This document shows positions 11,001 through 21,608 of a stretch of 64,000 bases of DNA, piece after piece (within the stretch, counting starts at the first letter, position 1; each line of letters begins with the position of its first letter). The position numbers and the translations under genes were made by a program. The notes under the pieces are model-generated. The model ran no database searches. It had not been told where the DNA came from and saw only the letters and a program-made list of their open reading frames with translations. The stretch is from assembly GCA_032358255.1 (NCBI GenBank), contig JAULBX010019966.1, positions 1 to 64,000 on the forward strand. The letters are read 5' to 3'. The stretch comes from Heterotrichella gracilis (Eukaryota; Sar; Xanthophyceae; Tribonematales; Xanthonemataceae).

Positions 11001-14000
11001 AGGCGGCTCCAAAGCGCCACCCCAAACCGCACCCCCCCCGCCCCTGCCCCCACATCCGCAAACCCCGCATGCAGCGCCACGCAACGCGCAAGCTCCCCTT
11101 CCCCTCCTGCCATGTCATACTCCCCCCTGCCCTCCGCCTCACTGGAGGAGGCAAGGCCTGAGAGGGCTGCCTGTGCGGCTGTGGTGCGCTGCACAGCCCC
11201 CGCTCCCCGCTCTAAGCAGGCCAGCTCCAGCGCAGCCGCCACTACTTCCTGCGCCACAGGTAAGGGGATCAGGATTTGCAATGTGGGATTCCTTTGCGGC
11301 AAGGAGACTGTAGGATCCAACTTGTAAATCCAGGATTTGCAATGTGGGATTCCTTTGGGGCAAGGAGACTGTAGGATCCAACTTGTAATTCCACAAATGG
11401 CTATCACGCACACCAATTGTTTTTGAAGAATATTTAAGAGAGTTTTCCCTCCTAATGAGCGTTCCATCCTAGAGATTTCCCCTTCTTTATGAGGTTCCCC
11501 TCGTAAAAGAGTTTTCCCTCCTAATGAGGATAAATTTGATCTCAGCATTACAAAGCAGGTCGAAGTGCATCCTTAAATGTAAAGGTGAACAGTGCTAGTG
11601 GCACTCACCCTCCCATTCTTTGCGAGTGCCGCACTCCCCTGCAGCGCCCCCAGCACCGCAGCCAGCGCCACCTCCCAGCGCTCCACCCGGTACCTCCCCG
11701 CCACCGTTTTCAGCAACCGCACCGCCCCCGCGTGGTCCCCAGCCGCCGCGTGCTGCATCCCCAGCTGGGCCCCTATGCGCGTGATCATGCGCTCTGGGCG
11801 GGGGGTGGTGGCTGAGGCCAGCGCATGGGCGCCTGCAAGGATGTCCATGGCCTTGCGGGCAAGGGGGATCGCTGCGAGCTGCGCCTGCGGGACGCACGAT
11901 TTGTGGGTTTCAGCAAGGGTTTGTAAGGGTTTTGGTAAAGTTATTATGCGTGATGATGCAGTTTGGGCGGATAGGGTTGTGGCTGAGGTCAGTGCGTGTG
12001 CGCCTGCAAGGATGTTCATGGCCGTGCGGGCGAGGAGGATTGCACCCAGCTGCGCCTGCAGGATGGAGTTTGGGAAGGATTCTGGAAAGGGTTGTGCAAA
12101 GAGAGCCGATCCATACGCTAGATGCTGGTCCATGCACATAACATGCATTCCCACTCAAAAACAAGATAAGCAGTCAACTCCAATGCATGCAGCGCCAGCG
12201 AGGTCTTTCCTGACACTGCTTGTACGACTCCTGAGTACCCTAGGCGGCAACAAAGCGCTCAAGGGAAACCCTGGCACCGCACCTTATCAGCGACACACCC
12301 TATTGATAGTGATCACAACTCCCGTAGGATCCATATTAGCCCTTACAAACCCCCTAAACCCTTACCAGCAGGTAACCCACATACTCCTCCTGTGTGGGCG
12401 TGCGCTGCGACTCCCCCTCCTGAATCACCACCTGCCCAACATACTCCCCTGGCACAAAGAGGTCAAGGGGCACGCGGGGTTCCCCCCTCCACCCAGACAG
12501 GGCGCTCTTGGCCAGCTGTTGCTGCCTGATGACCACATCAGCAGCCGCAAGCAGGTAGGCGCTAGGCTGGACCTCCTGCGCCACACAGAAGATGCACATT
12601 CTCAGGGCTGGGCTCAGGTTTGTGGAGGGTGCTCTAAGCAAATATATACTAATCAGCTCTCCAAAAATTATGGTATTTTCCACTTTCCCCCATTTTCCCT
12701 CATTCTTTCCCATATTTTTCCACAGATTTTCCAGTTATTGTACCAACTACGAGTTTCTCTCCAGTATGTTTGCCGCACCTGTGCGGGGAGTGGGATGCTG
12801 TCCCCCTTGCCCACCAGCAGCTGCACAGCCACCTGGTACTGCCTTGCCAGCCAGGTGCAATGCGCGGCCAGTGCGGCGGTGGGCAGGTCGCCAGGGGGTG
12901 AGCCCCACTGGGTAACGTGGGAGGTAAGCTGGGCAAGGGCCTCGGGGAGGCGCCGGGCGGCCAGCAGGAGGGTCATCAGCTGCAGGAAACGGGGAGGTAC
13001 AATCAGCATGCAAAAGGGCAACATTGTCCTTTCTTTTCTATCCACTGGGGCTGCAAATACATGGTAAATGTGGTGCTCTGCTTGCACTCCCTTATTAACT
13101 CTGCAATTAGATTCTGCAAATTGAGGCAATTGCAGTACAAATCGTAGCAGAAGTACATATCCTCTATGTCATGCGAAGTACACTAAAGCTTTCAATACTT
13201 TATGTTTCAATCATTCTTATCCCCACCTTCAAGTGGACCCACTCCGCCACCACCGTCGCCTCGGCATAGGGTTTAGAATTAAAGCTGCAGGGTTTATGCT
13301 ACCTTGAAGTGGATCCACTCCGCCACCACCGCCGCCTCGGCATAAGGTTAGGGTCTAGGGTTTAGGGATTTCCCACCCACCTTGAAGTGGATCCACTCCG
13401 CCACCACCGCCGCATTGACATAGGGTTTACAGTTTAGGGTTTAGGGTTTTTGCCACTCACCTTGAAGTGGATCCACTCCGCCATAACCGCCGCCTCGGCA
13501 TAGCCCTGCGCAGGCGAGGGCCCCCGCGGCATGGGCACCCGCACCACCTCGCCATAGGCAGCCTGGTACATCTTGGTGGCTGTGGGCCAGTCGGTGCGGA
13601 ATTCAGCATAGGCTGCCACCTGTTGTCAGAGGGGAGAAAGGGTATGTGTTTAGGGTTTTAGGGTTGAGAGCAAAGCCGTTGTCAGGTGGGAAGAGGGTCA
13701 GGGCTTAGGGTTTTAGGGTGTAATCTCAGTGGTTGCGGGAACTCAGCATAGGCAGCAACCTGGTGTCAGGATTGAAGGGTGGCGCGGATGGGGCTTCTGT
13801 GTAGGAACTCAGCGTAGGGTGCCACCTGGTGTAAAATATCAGGGTTTAAAACATCACTACCGTTTGTAGGCTTTCATTTGCCATTTATAAAAAAAATCAT
13901 AATCAGTGCACCGTACTCACCTTGAAGTATGTGCGCACGTTGAGCTCGGGAGGGGGTGCACGCCTGTCCGCATGCATGGACAGCACCCTCCGAGCCGCAT

Positions 14001-15899
14001 CCGAGTAATACACCCCCGCCTCGCCGTACAGGGTTTTGCCTAGCAGGCCAAGGGAGGCATCCACGTCGGAGAGGGAGAGGAGGACAAGCGCCCTGGGGGT
14101 GCAGGGGGATACGTAAATATTTTTATTACTGTAGATCTTTGACCCGGGGTGGGGGTGTCAAGCGGGGATTGCCGGATGATGGGAGCCTACACCGCCAGTG
14201 ATAACAGTACAAGACTTGAAAATCTCCTTGACGCTTTTCTCATATTAACATATACTGTTTATCCATACACATACTGTTAGTCTATGTATACTGTTTGTCA
14301 ATGTACACACTGTTAATCCATGTGCCACATGCTGTCCCAATGGGCCGTGCACTCGGAAATGGTTTCGTCAACGCTGTCCTGTAGTTTATTGAAGTTCTCA
14401 TGCAATCCCTCCCCACCCACACCCACCCACCTGGTCTCGATGCGCGCCTGATTGCAAATGGCCAGCATCCGCTCCTCAGACACAGCCCCACCGCCACCAC
14501 CCACCGCACCCCCGTCGTCATGCACCACCACCACCACCGTGCGAGCATTGCGCGCATGCACAGCCGCCCGCAACGAGTCGATGTGCGCGCATGCCGCGGC
14601 CCATCCCGAGGGTCCTCCAGTGACGGTGTCGCTGCAGGATAGATAAGAGTAAGTATTAGCATTCCACCTTTCATGCCAGACTGGCATGTCACTGCGAGGT
14701 GCGTGGGTGGAATTGTTGGGGAATGGACATGTGTGGAGGGGTGTGCATGCACTATACAGCCAACTGTGCCCAGCTGCCAGGTGAGGGGGCAGACAGGGGT
14801 GTATGGTGTTCATCTCACATGAGGAGGAACAGCAGTGGGGCATCTCCCGAGGACAGCATGGTTGAATCCACATGGGTATACAGGCGTGGCAGGCCTGCAG
14901 GTGTGCAAAGCAGGCAAAGGGTGGTGGTGTGTCTCACCTGGGGAGGAAGAGCACTGCCACCGCGGGGCATCGCTGGCGGTGCTTGGCTAGCCACTGAGCC
15001 TGCGCGCCCACAAAGAGGGATCTACACATGCGCATGGGGTGCATGGAAAAAGAGTGATATTTTGTAGAAGCAAGTATATGCTGGACGTGTCGAACGTACA
15101 CCTGGCAGGTATATGCTGCACGAGTAGCGTGGTTTGCAGTGTCACTGCAAGCGGTGTGCGGGGTGGAGAGACGTGGGCGGTGGGTAATGGCCTGGTGTGG
15201 CTCGTACAGCCCCAGTGGTTGGGGAGGTGGTAGCACCACAGTGTCAAAGGCAGGTAGAACAGGTGCATGAACCCTAGCTGGGGTTTGGCTCACCTTGAAT
15301 ATGCCAGGTGGCACTGCAGAAGCACTTGGGACAGACTTACGGTCACCTGCGAGGGTGGGCGCGTGCCCTTGGTACAATGATGCATAGGGTTTAGGGTTTA
15401 GGTTACAAGCAAGGTGTACCGCTTTGACTAGCTTTTTCGGTATTGCAAGCACAAGGTGGCGAGCTGGAAAAATGCGTCATATGACTCGGGTACAATAATG
15501 CCGCTTAGGGTTTGGGATCTAGGGTTGCTCCAGCCAGGCGCACCGCTGTTGAAGGCAATTTTTCAGTATTGCTTGCACCTGGTGTGTTGAACTGGTGGCA
15601 GTGGTACATGCATAGAAGAGCATACAAGGGGAGGAAAAAGCAGCTGTTTCCACATACGCATACCCTCCATGAAACCCTAGGTACACCTTGTGCCCAACCA
15701 TATGCATGCATATGCACCCGTACGCACCAAACACCCTGCCGACCGTGCTGGGCTCCGCCACCCCTATGGTGTTCATGGGGGTGGGCTGTGACTGCAGATA
15801 GTCCTCAACAGTGGCGTGCACGTGCGGGCAGCCCAGCAGTGCCACGAGGGCCAAAGGGGGTGTGACCAACACGTCAGGGTAGGACGAGGACGAGTCCAT
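8030..15899 (-). CDS. TRAPPC11: Trafficking protein particle complex subunit 11 (foie gras / gryzun domains)
   Basis: TRAPPC11 is a core subunit of TRAPPIII, which acts as a Rab1 activator in ER-to-Golgi and autophagy traffic. The start MDSSSSYPDVLVTPPLALVA at 15899 leads into ALLGCPHVHATVEDYL, matching the family N-terminus. Exons include 15899-15728, 15346-15294, 14999-14938 (WLAKHRQRCPAVAVLFLP), 14631-14431 (ARTVVVVVHDD), 14092-13921, 13619-13461 (foie-gras core: TATKMYQAAYGEVV, MAEWIHFK), about 12980-12784, 12580-12367, 11890-11614 and 11260-10970. Four gryzun/C-terminal beta-rich exons follow at about 10730-10322, 10082-9715, 9450-9110 and 8852-8520, then the last exon, about 8232-8030 (LPELRVTPTRYSCRLDV). 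Phases of the first four exons agree. The region between 14431 and 14092 may hide a short exon. Several introns carry exon echoes. The gene is divergent from the ERD2-like gene 700 bases away. Confidence 0.88.
11270..11392. repeat. 61-64 bp direct tandem duplication in a TRAPPC11 intron
   Basis: Two adjacent copies (about 11270-11330 and 11331-11392) of a unit starting AGGATTTGCAATGTGGGATT and containing GGAGACTGTAGGATCC, nearly identical. It does not resemble the nearby coding sequence. Confidence 0.85.
11949..12065 (-). repeat. Echo of TRAPPC11 exon 5' portion (in-frame copy)
   Basis: A 117-base copy of 11779-11895 sits about 170 bases upstream in the direction of transcription. The true exon begins AQLAAIPLARKAMDILAGAH and the echo reads AQLGAILLARTAMNILAGAH, with its own acceptor (CTGCAG). 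It stays open and in the same reading frame as the true exon through the intervening sequence, so it could serve as an alternative exon start. Confidence 0.8.
13229..13435 (-). repeat. Three echoes of the 3' end of the TRAPPC11 foie-gras exon
   Basis: Copies at about 13229-13275, 13304-13348 and 13378-13425 repeat 13460-13505, which encodes EAAVMAEWIHFK plus the splice donor. They are spaced about 75 bases apart and separated by TTTAGGG-type sequence. All keep an AC (donor GT on the minus strand) at the copied boundary. Confidence 0.85.
13730..13835 (-). repeat. Two echoes of the 5' end of the TRAPPC11 foie-gras exon
   Basis: Copies at about 13736-13770 and 13801-13835 repeat the exon start at 13600-13627 (VAAYAEF plus acceptor CAACAG). 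They lie upstream of the exon, mirroring the downstream echoes of its other end. Confidence 0.7.
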
Positions 15900-16596
15900 G
15901 GTGGCTATTATTCTGTACCCGGTGGGTAGTTTATGCTTTAAACATACTAACTCAAGCTTAAGTGGTCATATGGCTAGGAGGTAGCCGCGACGCAGGGCTA
16001 AAAGGAGTATGCTTTGGGTTCAAGGGTATGGCTTCGTCATGGAAAGCCATGTGTCACCAGGGGTGGGGCAAGAACGCGTAACGAAAGCTGATCTGGTTGG
16101 TTAGACACCCACACAACTGGCAGAAACGCTGTCAGAAAGGAAATCGCATGTTGCAAAGGTTGAAAGCCCCACCGGCCGCTGGCCGTTCGCCCAAACAGCC
16201 GCCGTTTGGGCCGCGCGCGAATGGAAGTTTTTGCCTGTTTTTCCAGGTGGATCCTTCTCAAGTGGCGCGGGGTTCCTTGAAAGCATGAAATCGGTCAATT
16301 GGGTACATCATAACACCGTTACCCGCTTACTCTGCATCAGTGATTGTACACGAGACCCTTTTTTGTGCCCGCCGGCAACACAAAAGCAATTTGCGCGGCA
16401 TCTGCCTGTCCCAGAAACTGCAGCTTGCATGGTCTTTATGCACAGCCCCCTGTTGGTGCGAACCTAGGCAGCATCTGCCCTTGCCGTGACTGTTTCCCAC
16501 ACGATTCCAAAAGGGCTTGAGCGTCGGCCCGATTGGTGTGTATGTGGGGCGTGAAACCCATCAGCCAGTGAGCACCCAGAGCCCTTGCACGACACC
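15900..16596. promoter_or_regulatory. Putative shared promoter region of TRAPPC11 and the ERD2-like gene
   Basis: About 700 bases separate two start codons on opposite strands. No TATA box is evident. A short GC-rich patch with an imperfect inverted repeat (GGCCGCTGGCCG, about 16172-16183) is present. Promoter function is inferred from gene orientation alone. Confidence 0.4.
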
Positions 16597-18845
16597 ATGA
16601 ATCGCTCGTTTTCTGACGACAAGCTGGGCAAGAAGGTCAGGGATCCCGTGCTGCTGGTGTCACGATGGATAAAGAGCCGGAACCCGAGGGAGCGGGCGAT
16701 CCTGACGGGCATCGGGGCAGTGATGGTACGTGGCAGAGTGGGGTTGTGTACAACAACCTGGTAACACCGCAGACCTCCAGCAACGCATTGCTAGCTCTCC
16801 CAAGTGCCATGATGGGTCAACCTGTCAACCGCAGGTGCTTCTCACCATGTACATGGTCATTGAGGACCATGACACGCTCTTCATCTTGGCAGAGGTCATC
16901 CACTTTGGTGGCATCGGGATACTGGCATACAAGCTGCTGAGGAACAAGAACAGCGGGGGTATGTTTGCCTTGCACCATTTGCAGCACTGTTCAACAGGGC
17001 TCCATAGAAAGCTGTTTCCTGCTATGCAACCACAATGCTCATGCATATGAATTATTCCCTTGCAGCGGGCACTGCCTAGTAACACCAATCTTGCCCTCCT
17101 GCAGGGCTGTCGCTAGAAACCCAGTTCCTCACAGCCTTCTTCTTGGCTGTGCGTTTGTTGTGCAGGTGGGTTTCTGCTGCCCTGACACTGCGCTGTGTTG
17201 CTGTCCTTGTATGTGCTGTAACAGTTCCTGGTGCACCATGGCTGTCATTGCACTGGGTTGTAACAGTACCTGGTGCACCACGGGTGTCTTTGCATGTGCC
17301 GTACTGATACCCAATGCACCATGGGTGTCGCAGTTTTGTGATGGAGTACGACATCCACACCTTCCTGGACTTCCTGACGCTACTTGCGACAGGGGGCGTC
17401 ATCTACCTCATGTACTTCACCCTCAGGGACTCGTATGAGCACGAACTGGACTCGATCAAGACGTACTACGTGGTATGGCCTCCCTGCCCTGAGCGCCTTT
17501 TGAAGTTTTGCTATGGATTCTGTGGAGTTTGATACTGGCTGTATACTCTTAGACATAGGACTGCGCGCAGCGGATGAGCTCTCGGGGAAATGAGTGAAAT
17601 TATTAACAAATTGAGTGAACTCATGATTGGAACTTATGTGCTAACTGTGTGCCACAGATCATCCCCTCCCTCCTCCTGGCGCTCATCGCTCACCCAACCA
17701 CGAGGCACCCCTTCATCCTGAGGGTGCGTTTTCCATCAATGGCACCACACTTTCCATACTAGCTCGTAACTGCAACAGCGTGCCCAAGCATTGACCATTG
17801 CACACTGCTCATATCCTGGTTGCATCGAGATCCACCTACCCTGATGTACCCCCCCTCCCCGGTGTCCCCCGCCAGTCGCCAGGGCTGTGTGAGTGTACTT
17901 GGCGGCCGTGTCATGCTATGGTGTATGCGACTTGCTCATGCCATGTACAAAACGCTGAAGGGAGTAATGTGCATACCTGTCATCTGCTGCGAGCGGTGCC
18001 CACCCTACCCTATTGCTAACCCTCCCCCCTGGGTTTTCCCCACAGGTGGCCTGGCCTGTGTGCGTGTACGTGGAGGCGGTTTCAGTGCTAACACTAAACC
18101 CTAAACCCTAAATCCTAAATCCTAAACCCTCCTCCCGTGTCCCCCACCAGGTGGCCTGGGCCGTGTGCGTGTACGTGGAGGCCGTCTCGGTGCTCCCCCA
18201 GCTGCGCATGATGCAGCAGGCCAAGGTGGTTGAGAAGTTCACCGCGCACTACGTGTTTGCCCTGGGCCTGTCAAGGTTCATCAGCTGCGCGCACTGGATC
18301 CTGCAGCTCATAGACGGCAACAGCTACCTGCTGCAGGCCATCGGCAGCGGCCTGTGGCCCGCCATGGTGCTCATCTCGGAGATTGTGCAGACATTCATCC
18401 TGGCGGACTTCTGGTGAGCGGGTGCAGGAAGCAGCTAAATAGTTTACCTCACTGCTGTTGTGACTTTTATAGTCACCAAAAGATGGCATCCCTTCTACTT
18501 GTCCCGAAGATCATATGTTGTGTATGTATTGTATACATGAGCACTAGCTGAGCACTGATGCGTGAAATGTCAGTCCGGATGTGCAGAGCCTGTTTAGGGT
18601 TTAGGGTTCTTGTACATGGGCATCATGTATCTTTCTTCCTTCCTGGCTGCATCATTCTTACCTCGCAGCAGCTCATTTGTACTAATTTCAAAGCCTTGTA
18701 GTGGGATGTGTGAACTCTAGAGAGTTTCTTACATTGGGGACGCACAATTGCTGATATGGCTGTGCCACGTTCTTGCAGCTACTACTACGTCAAGTCATAT
18801 GCTGAGGGGAGTGGCGTCATTCACCTGGCAGCAGGCATTGTGTAG
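16597..18845 (+). CDS. ER lumen protein-retaining receptor family (ERD2/KDEL-receptor-like)
   Basis: This is a seven-membrane-segment Golgi/ER protein of the plant 'ERD2-like' (ERP) subfamily, which differs from true KDEL receptors by an extra N-terminal segment. Exons: 16597-16725, 16835-16958, 17105-17165, 17334-17472, 17658-17723, 18151-18413 and 18779-18845 (TAG). Family blocks are clear: MVIEDHDTLFILAEVIHFGG, GLSLETQFLTAFFLAVR, MEYDIHTFLDF, EAVSVLPQLRMMQQAKVVEK, FTAHYVFALGLSRFISCAHW and EIVQTFILADFCYYYVKSY. The protein is about 280 residues, as expected. Splice phases agree at the joins checked (AGG|GTG; TG|C TAC). Two introns carry echoes of their acceptor regions. Whether it binds a retention signal or has the less defined ERP role cannot be decided here. 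Confidence 0.92.
17210..17333 (+). repeat. Tandem echoes of an intron acceptor region in the ERD2-like gene
   Basis: Three imperfect units of about 47 bases carry CTGGTGCACCATGGCTGT (about 17229), CTGGTGCACCACGGGTGT (about 17271) and CAATGCACCATGGGTGT (17312-17330, followed by the real acceptor CGCAG). The two upstream units copy the sequence around the true 3' splice site. Confidence 0.7.
18031..18090 (+). repeat. Echo of the start of ERD2-like exon 6
   Basis: The segment copies 18141-18200, including the acceptor CCACAG and the coding start GTGGCCTGG (VAWAVCVYVEAVSVL). It is followed directly by a CCCTAAA array at 18091-18130. Confidence 0.85.
18091..18130. repeat. Interstitial telomere-type heptamer array
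   Basis: Five tandem CTAAACC / CTAAATC units lie between an exon echo and the true exon. Similar short arrays occur at 4957-4980, 13425-13450, 18593-18610, 41277-41310 and 38640-38670. They are too short and too internal to be a telomere. Confidence 0.85.
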
Positions 18846-19686
18846 GCAGCAACAGGGGGGAAGTGTTGCAACATGCGGGTCAGCGAGTGGCAGCAACTGG
18901 GCACAAAATCCCATGCTACTACTAGGTGCGGGGAGTGGCAACAATCAAAGTCCAGCACAGCACTGCTACTATGTCCGCTGCTGTGTGGTGGTGCGGGAGC
19001 AGATGTCAGCCATATACGGGCATCTTAATGGAAGTACGGAGGGAGAGTAGCGAGGTATTGCATGGCTTGGCATTGGTCTCAGCTGCCAGCTGTAAGCTGA
19101 GTGGGAGGGATGGCATTGTCAAGATGGGATCTGAATCTTGCTTGCAGTATTGTGGTTTGGCCATGTCGTTTCCAACCTCGCCAGGGTGGGGTAGCGTAAG
19201 GGGTGGGGTACGCCGAGATTCACATGGGATGGGTTTGCATGCGTTGCCACTTGAGTTGACCAGCGGACGGCGACGTGGGGATGGGGATGGGGATGCCAAT
19301 GGCTGAAGGAAGCTTTCTTAGGCCTTGAGCATCGTCAGGCTGTTGGGGTGTGCCCTTTCTGGCACACACACGACAAGGAGTGTCACGCTCAAGGAGGAAT
19401 GATGGGGCAAGTAATATGAAAGGCTTAGATTCAACTTGAGGGGCATTTGGGTAGGTGGCCTGGGCCCAAGATAGGCACTGGGTGCCGCCACAATCAATAG
19501 ATCACGTTTGGGTGCATGCATGATTTTGTCATGGTTTAATGCATGTGCCACAATGCACCTCCTGAAACCTTGATTAACAGGCTGTAGCTGCAACGTTACA
19601 ACCTGGCTAGCCAGCACTTTAACAAGGACATGCCGTTTGAGATTGACTGCGATTTGAGAGTGCATGTGGACATGCACCTCCTGCGC
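18846..19686. other. Spacer between convergent ERD2-like and LYR-motif genes
   Basis: Nothing coding is recognised. A TGTAA motif at about 19090 could end the ERD2-like transcript. Confidence 0.5.
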
Positions 19687-20953
19687 CTAGGAGGACCCAT
19701 CCTTTACCTGCTCCAACCGCCGCAGTGCTGCGGCCAGCTTTGCATTCACGCTGTCATCCCTGCATGGTGCACAACATTGTCAGGCATAATGCAGTCCACG
19801 TGCACCCACGTCTGCAGACCCGCACCCATGGCAATCATTATGCGTGGATATGCCATGCGCCCAAACACTTCCACACACCATGCATGATAGTTAGCCCCAC
19901 ACCAACATCTGAATGCAACAGTTGGTTTGCACGTGCGGGACCAAAGCACGTGCAAGTGGCAAGTACCTCGCACCATCACACCCTGAACCACCATACCTGG
20001 TGGGTGGCACCTCGTGCACCTCCACCTGCGGCACCTGGATGTGCCTGAGGCCGGAAGGCTTGTGGTGCAGGCGCGGGTAGGGGATGCCATAGTGCACACC
20101 CAGCTCTAGCCGGGACTCGCCCTCCGCTAGCTGCGTGTGCAACAGCCACACATCTTAGCCTATGCTTACTTTGTGCGCATGTGCTATTAAACACCTTGGC
20201 ATGCGAGGTTTGGCAGCAAAGTGCTATTGGACAGGGAAGTCACAGTGCACACAAGCTGTAACAGGCACCTCCTATACAGCTGCCACATGCGTATGCCCAA
20301 CTTGGGGGTGGTTTTGTGCCAAGACCCACTGGGGAGGTGCCACATGGACGCCCACACGATTTTGTTAGTGGCTGCTGTGCGGGGTGCTCAGAGTGTTGCC
20401 CCTGGGTTGAAGTGTGCCTGCTTGCGCGTTGATATAACCCTGCTGGGGCGCATCCATGCCCCTGCGATATTGCTCACCTATGGACCCTATATGTGCGTCA
20501 TAAGAGGGATGTCACAAGGTCCTACCTGTGCTTCAACCTCCTTGCTGCCTGCGCCCCTATTCTGCCTGAAGCTGTCCCTGCACTCAGCCAAAATGTAATG
20601 CCTCTCCTGCAACATAGACGTTTACAACAAGAACTCAAATTTTCGTGCAAAAAGCAAGCCCTTTGAGTTGGACTGGACCAGATGCATGCATAGGAAAATG
20701 TAATCCCTGGAGGTGTACAAGGCAACCTGGGGTATTGGGCAATCCCTTTGAGTTGTTGCAGGAACACCAGGGCAGTTTCGGTGGCGACAATTGCTGTTCG
20801 ATAGCAGGCAGATGCATGCATGCATTCAGCCATGACCTGCATGCAATGGACCTTTATTCGTACCTCAGCGGGTCCCTGCCAGTTCCTTGCGGCCCTGGAT
20901 ATTCTCCTGTACAGCGACAGGGCCCTGGCAGCGGTTGCCTCCACTCCTGTCAT
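19687..20953 (-). CDS. LYR-motif protein (Complex1_LYR family, Fe-S/respiratory assembly factor)
   Basis: Small LYR proteins act in mitochondria as adaptors for Fe-S cluster delivery or complex assembly, usually with acyl carrier protein. Exons: 20953-20864 (MTGVEATAARALSLYRRISR), 20606-20526 (ERHYILAECRDSFRQNRG), 20130-19997 (SRLELGVHYGIPYPRLHH) and 19759-19687 (stop TAG). Phases match at each join. The predicted length is about 125 residues. Residues 13-16 carry the LYR signature, followed by a conserved arginine/tryptophan helix and the ERHYI block typical of the family. The HYGIPYPRL segment matches the plant 'LYR family of Fe/S biogenesis' proteins, so that is the closest subfamily by memory. 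No exon echoes are seen in its introns. Confidence 0.85.
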
Positions 20954-21608
20954 ACTCTACTGGCGTGCAGGTGTCCTATGCACTGGCCACCGTGCAGCAC
21001 GGAGCCATTGAACCCTTGTACCCAGTGCCCTTGCTGTATTCAGCTTCACAGGTTGTAGGGAACTTGCGCTGCCTGTGCGTTGTGAGGTTTTACAGCTTTT
21101 AAAAGCGCACTTATGTCTGAATAGCGTACGCGTGTCTTGCAACCTGCCACACAAAAAAGACCCTACAAAATCCTGCAAAAAAAGGGCAACAATAACTTCT
21201 CATGGCATGAGCGCAAAAAAGTCTGATCAGGGGACGACACACGTGCTGCCCTGAAAGACAATGGGCACATCACCGTGAACAACATACTGAGAAAGCACAG
21301 ACTCCATACCAAACAGGGTAAAGGCGAGCCCTAGGCAGGCATCAAGTGCAAATTACTACGGTATATAGAATAATATTTTGCAGTGCGGCGCGGCGCAATT
21401 TGTAGGCGTTGTCAGAATAACGGTACAGCGATGTCAAAGTTTAGAAGAGGCTCTATTGGGCTGGCAGCGTTGCGGTGACACCTCGGCCTTGGGTTGCATA
21501 CAATGCCACTACCAATGACCAAGTAAACTCAGCCCAAGCCTTTGCCGGCTGTACCCATGCGAGCCACACCACCATCAACAACATACGGGACAAAAAAACA
21601 GTCGTGCT
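20954..21608. other. Spacer upstream of LYR-motif gene and downstream of ARM copy C
   Basis: No gene recognised. It should contain the LYR-gene promoter; no TATA box stands out. Confidence 0.4.

Noticed and set aside
11592-13067. 491-residue plus-strand open frame
   Set aside because: It spans several TRAPPC11 exons and introns in antisense. The minus strand gives clear family similarity with proper splice sites.
18091-18130. Chromosome-end telomere
   Set aside because: The array has only five units, is internal and is flanked by exons of one gene.
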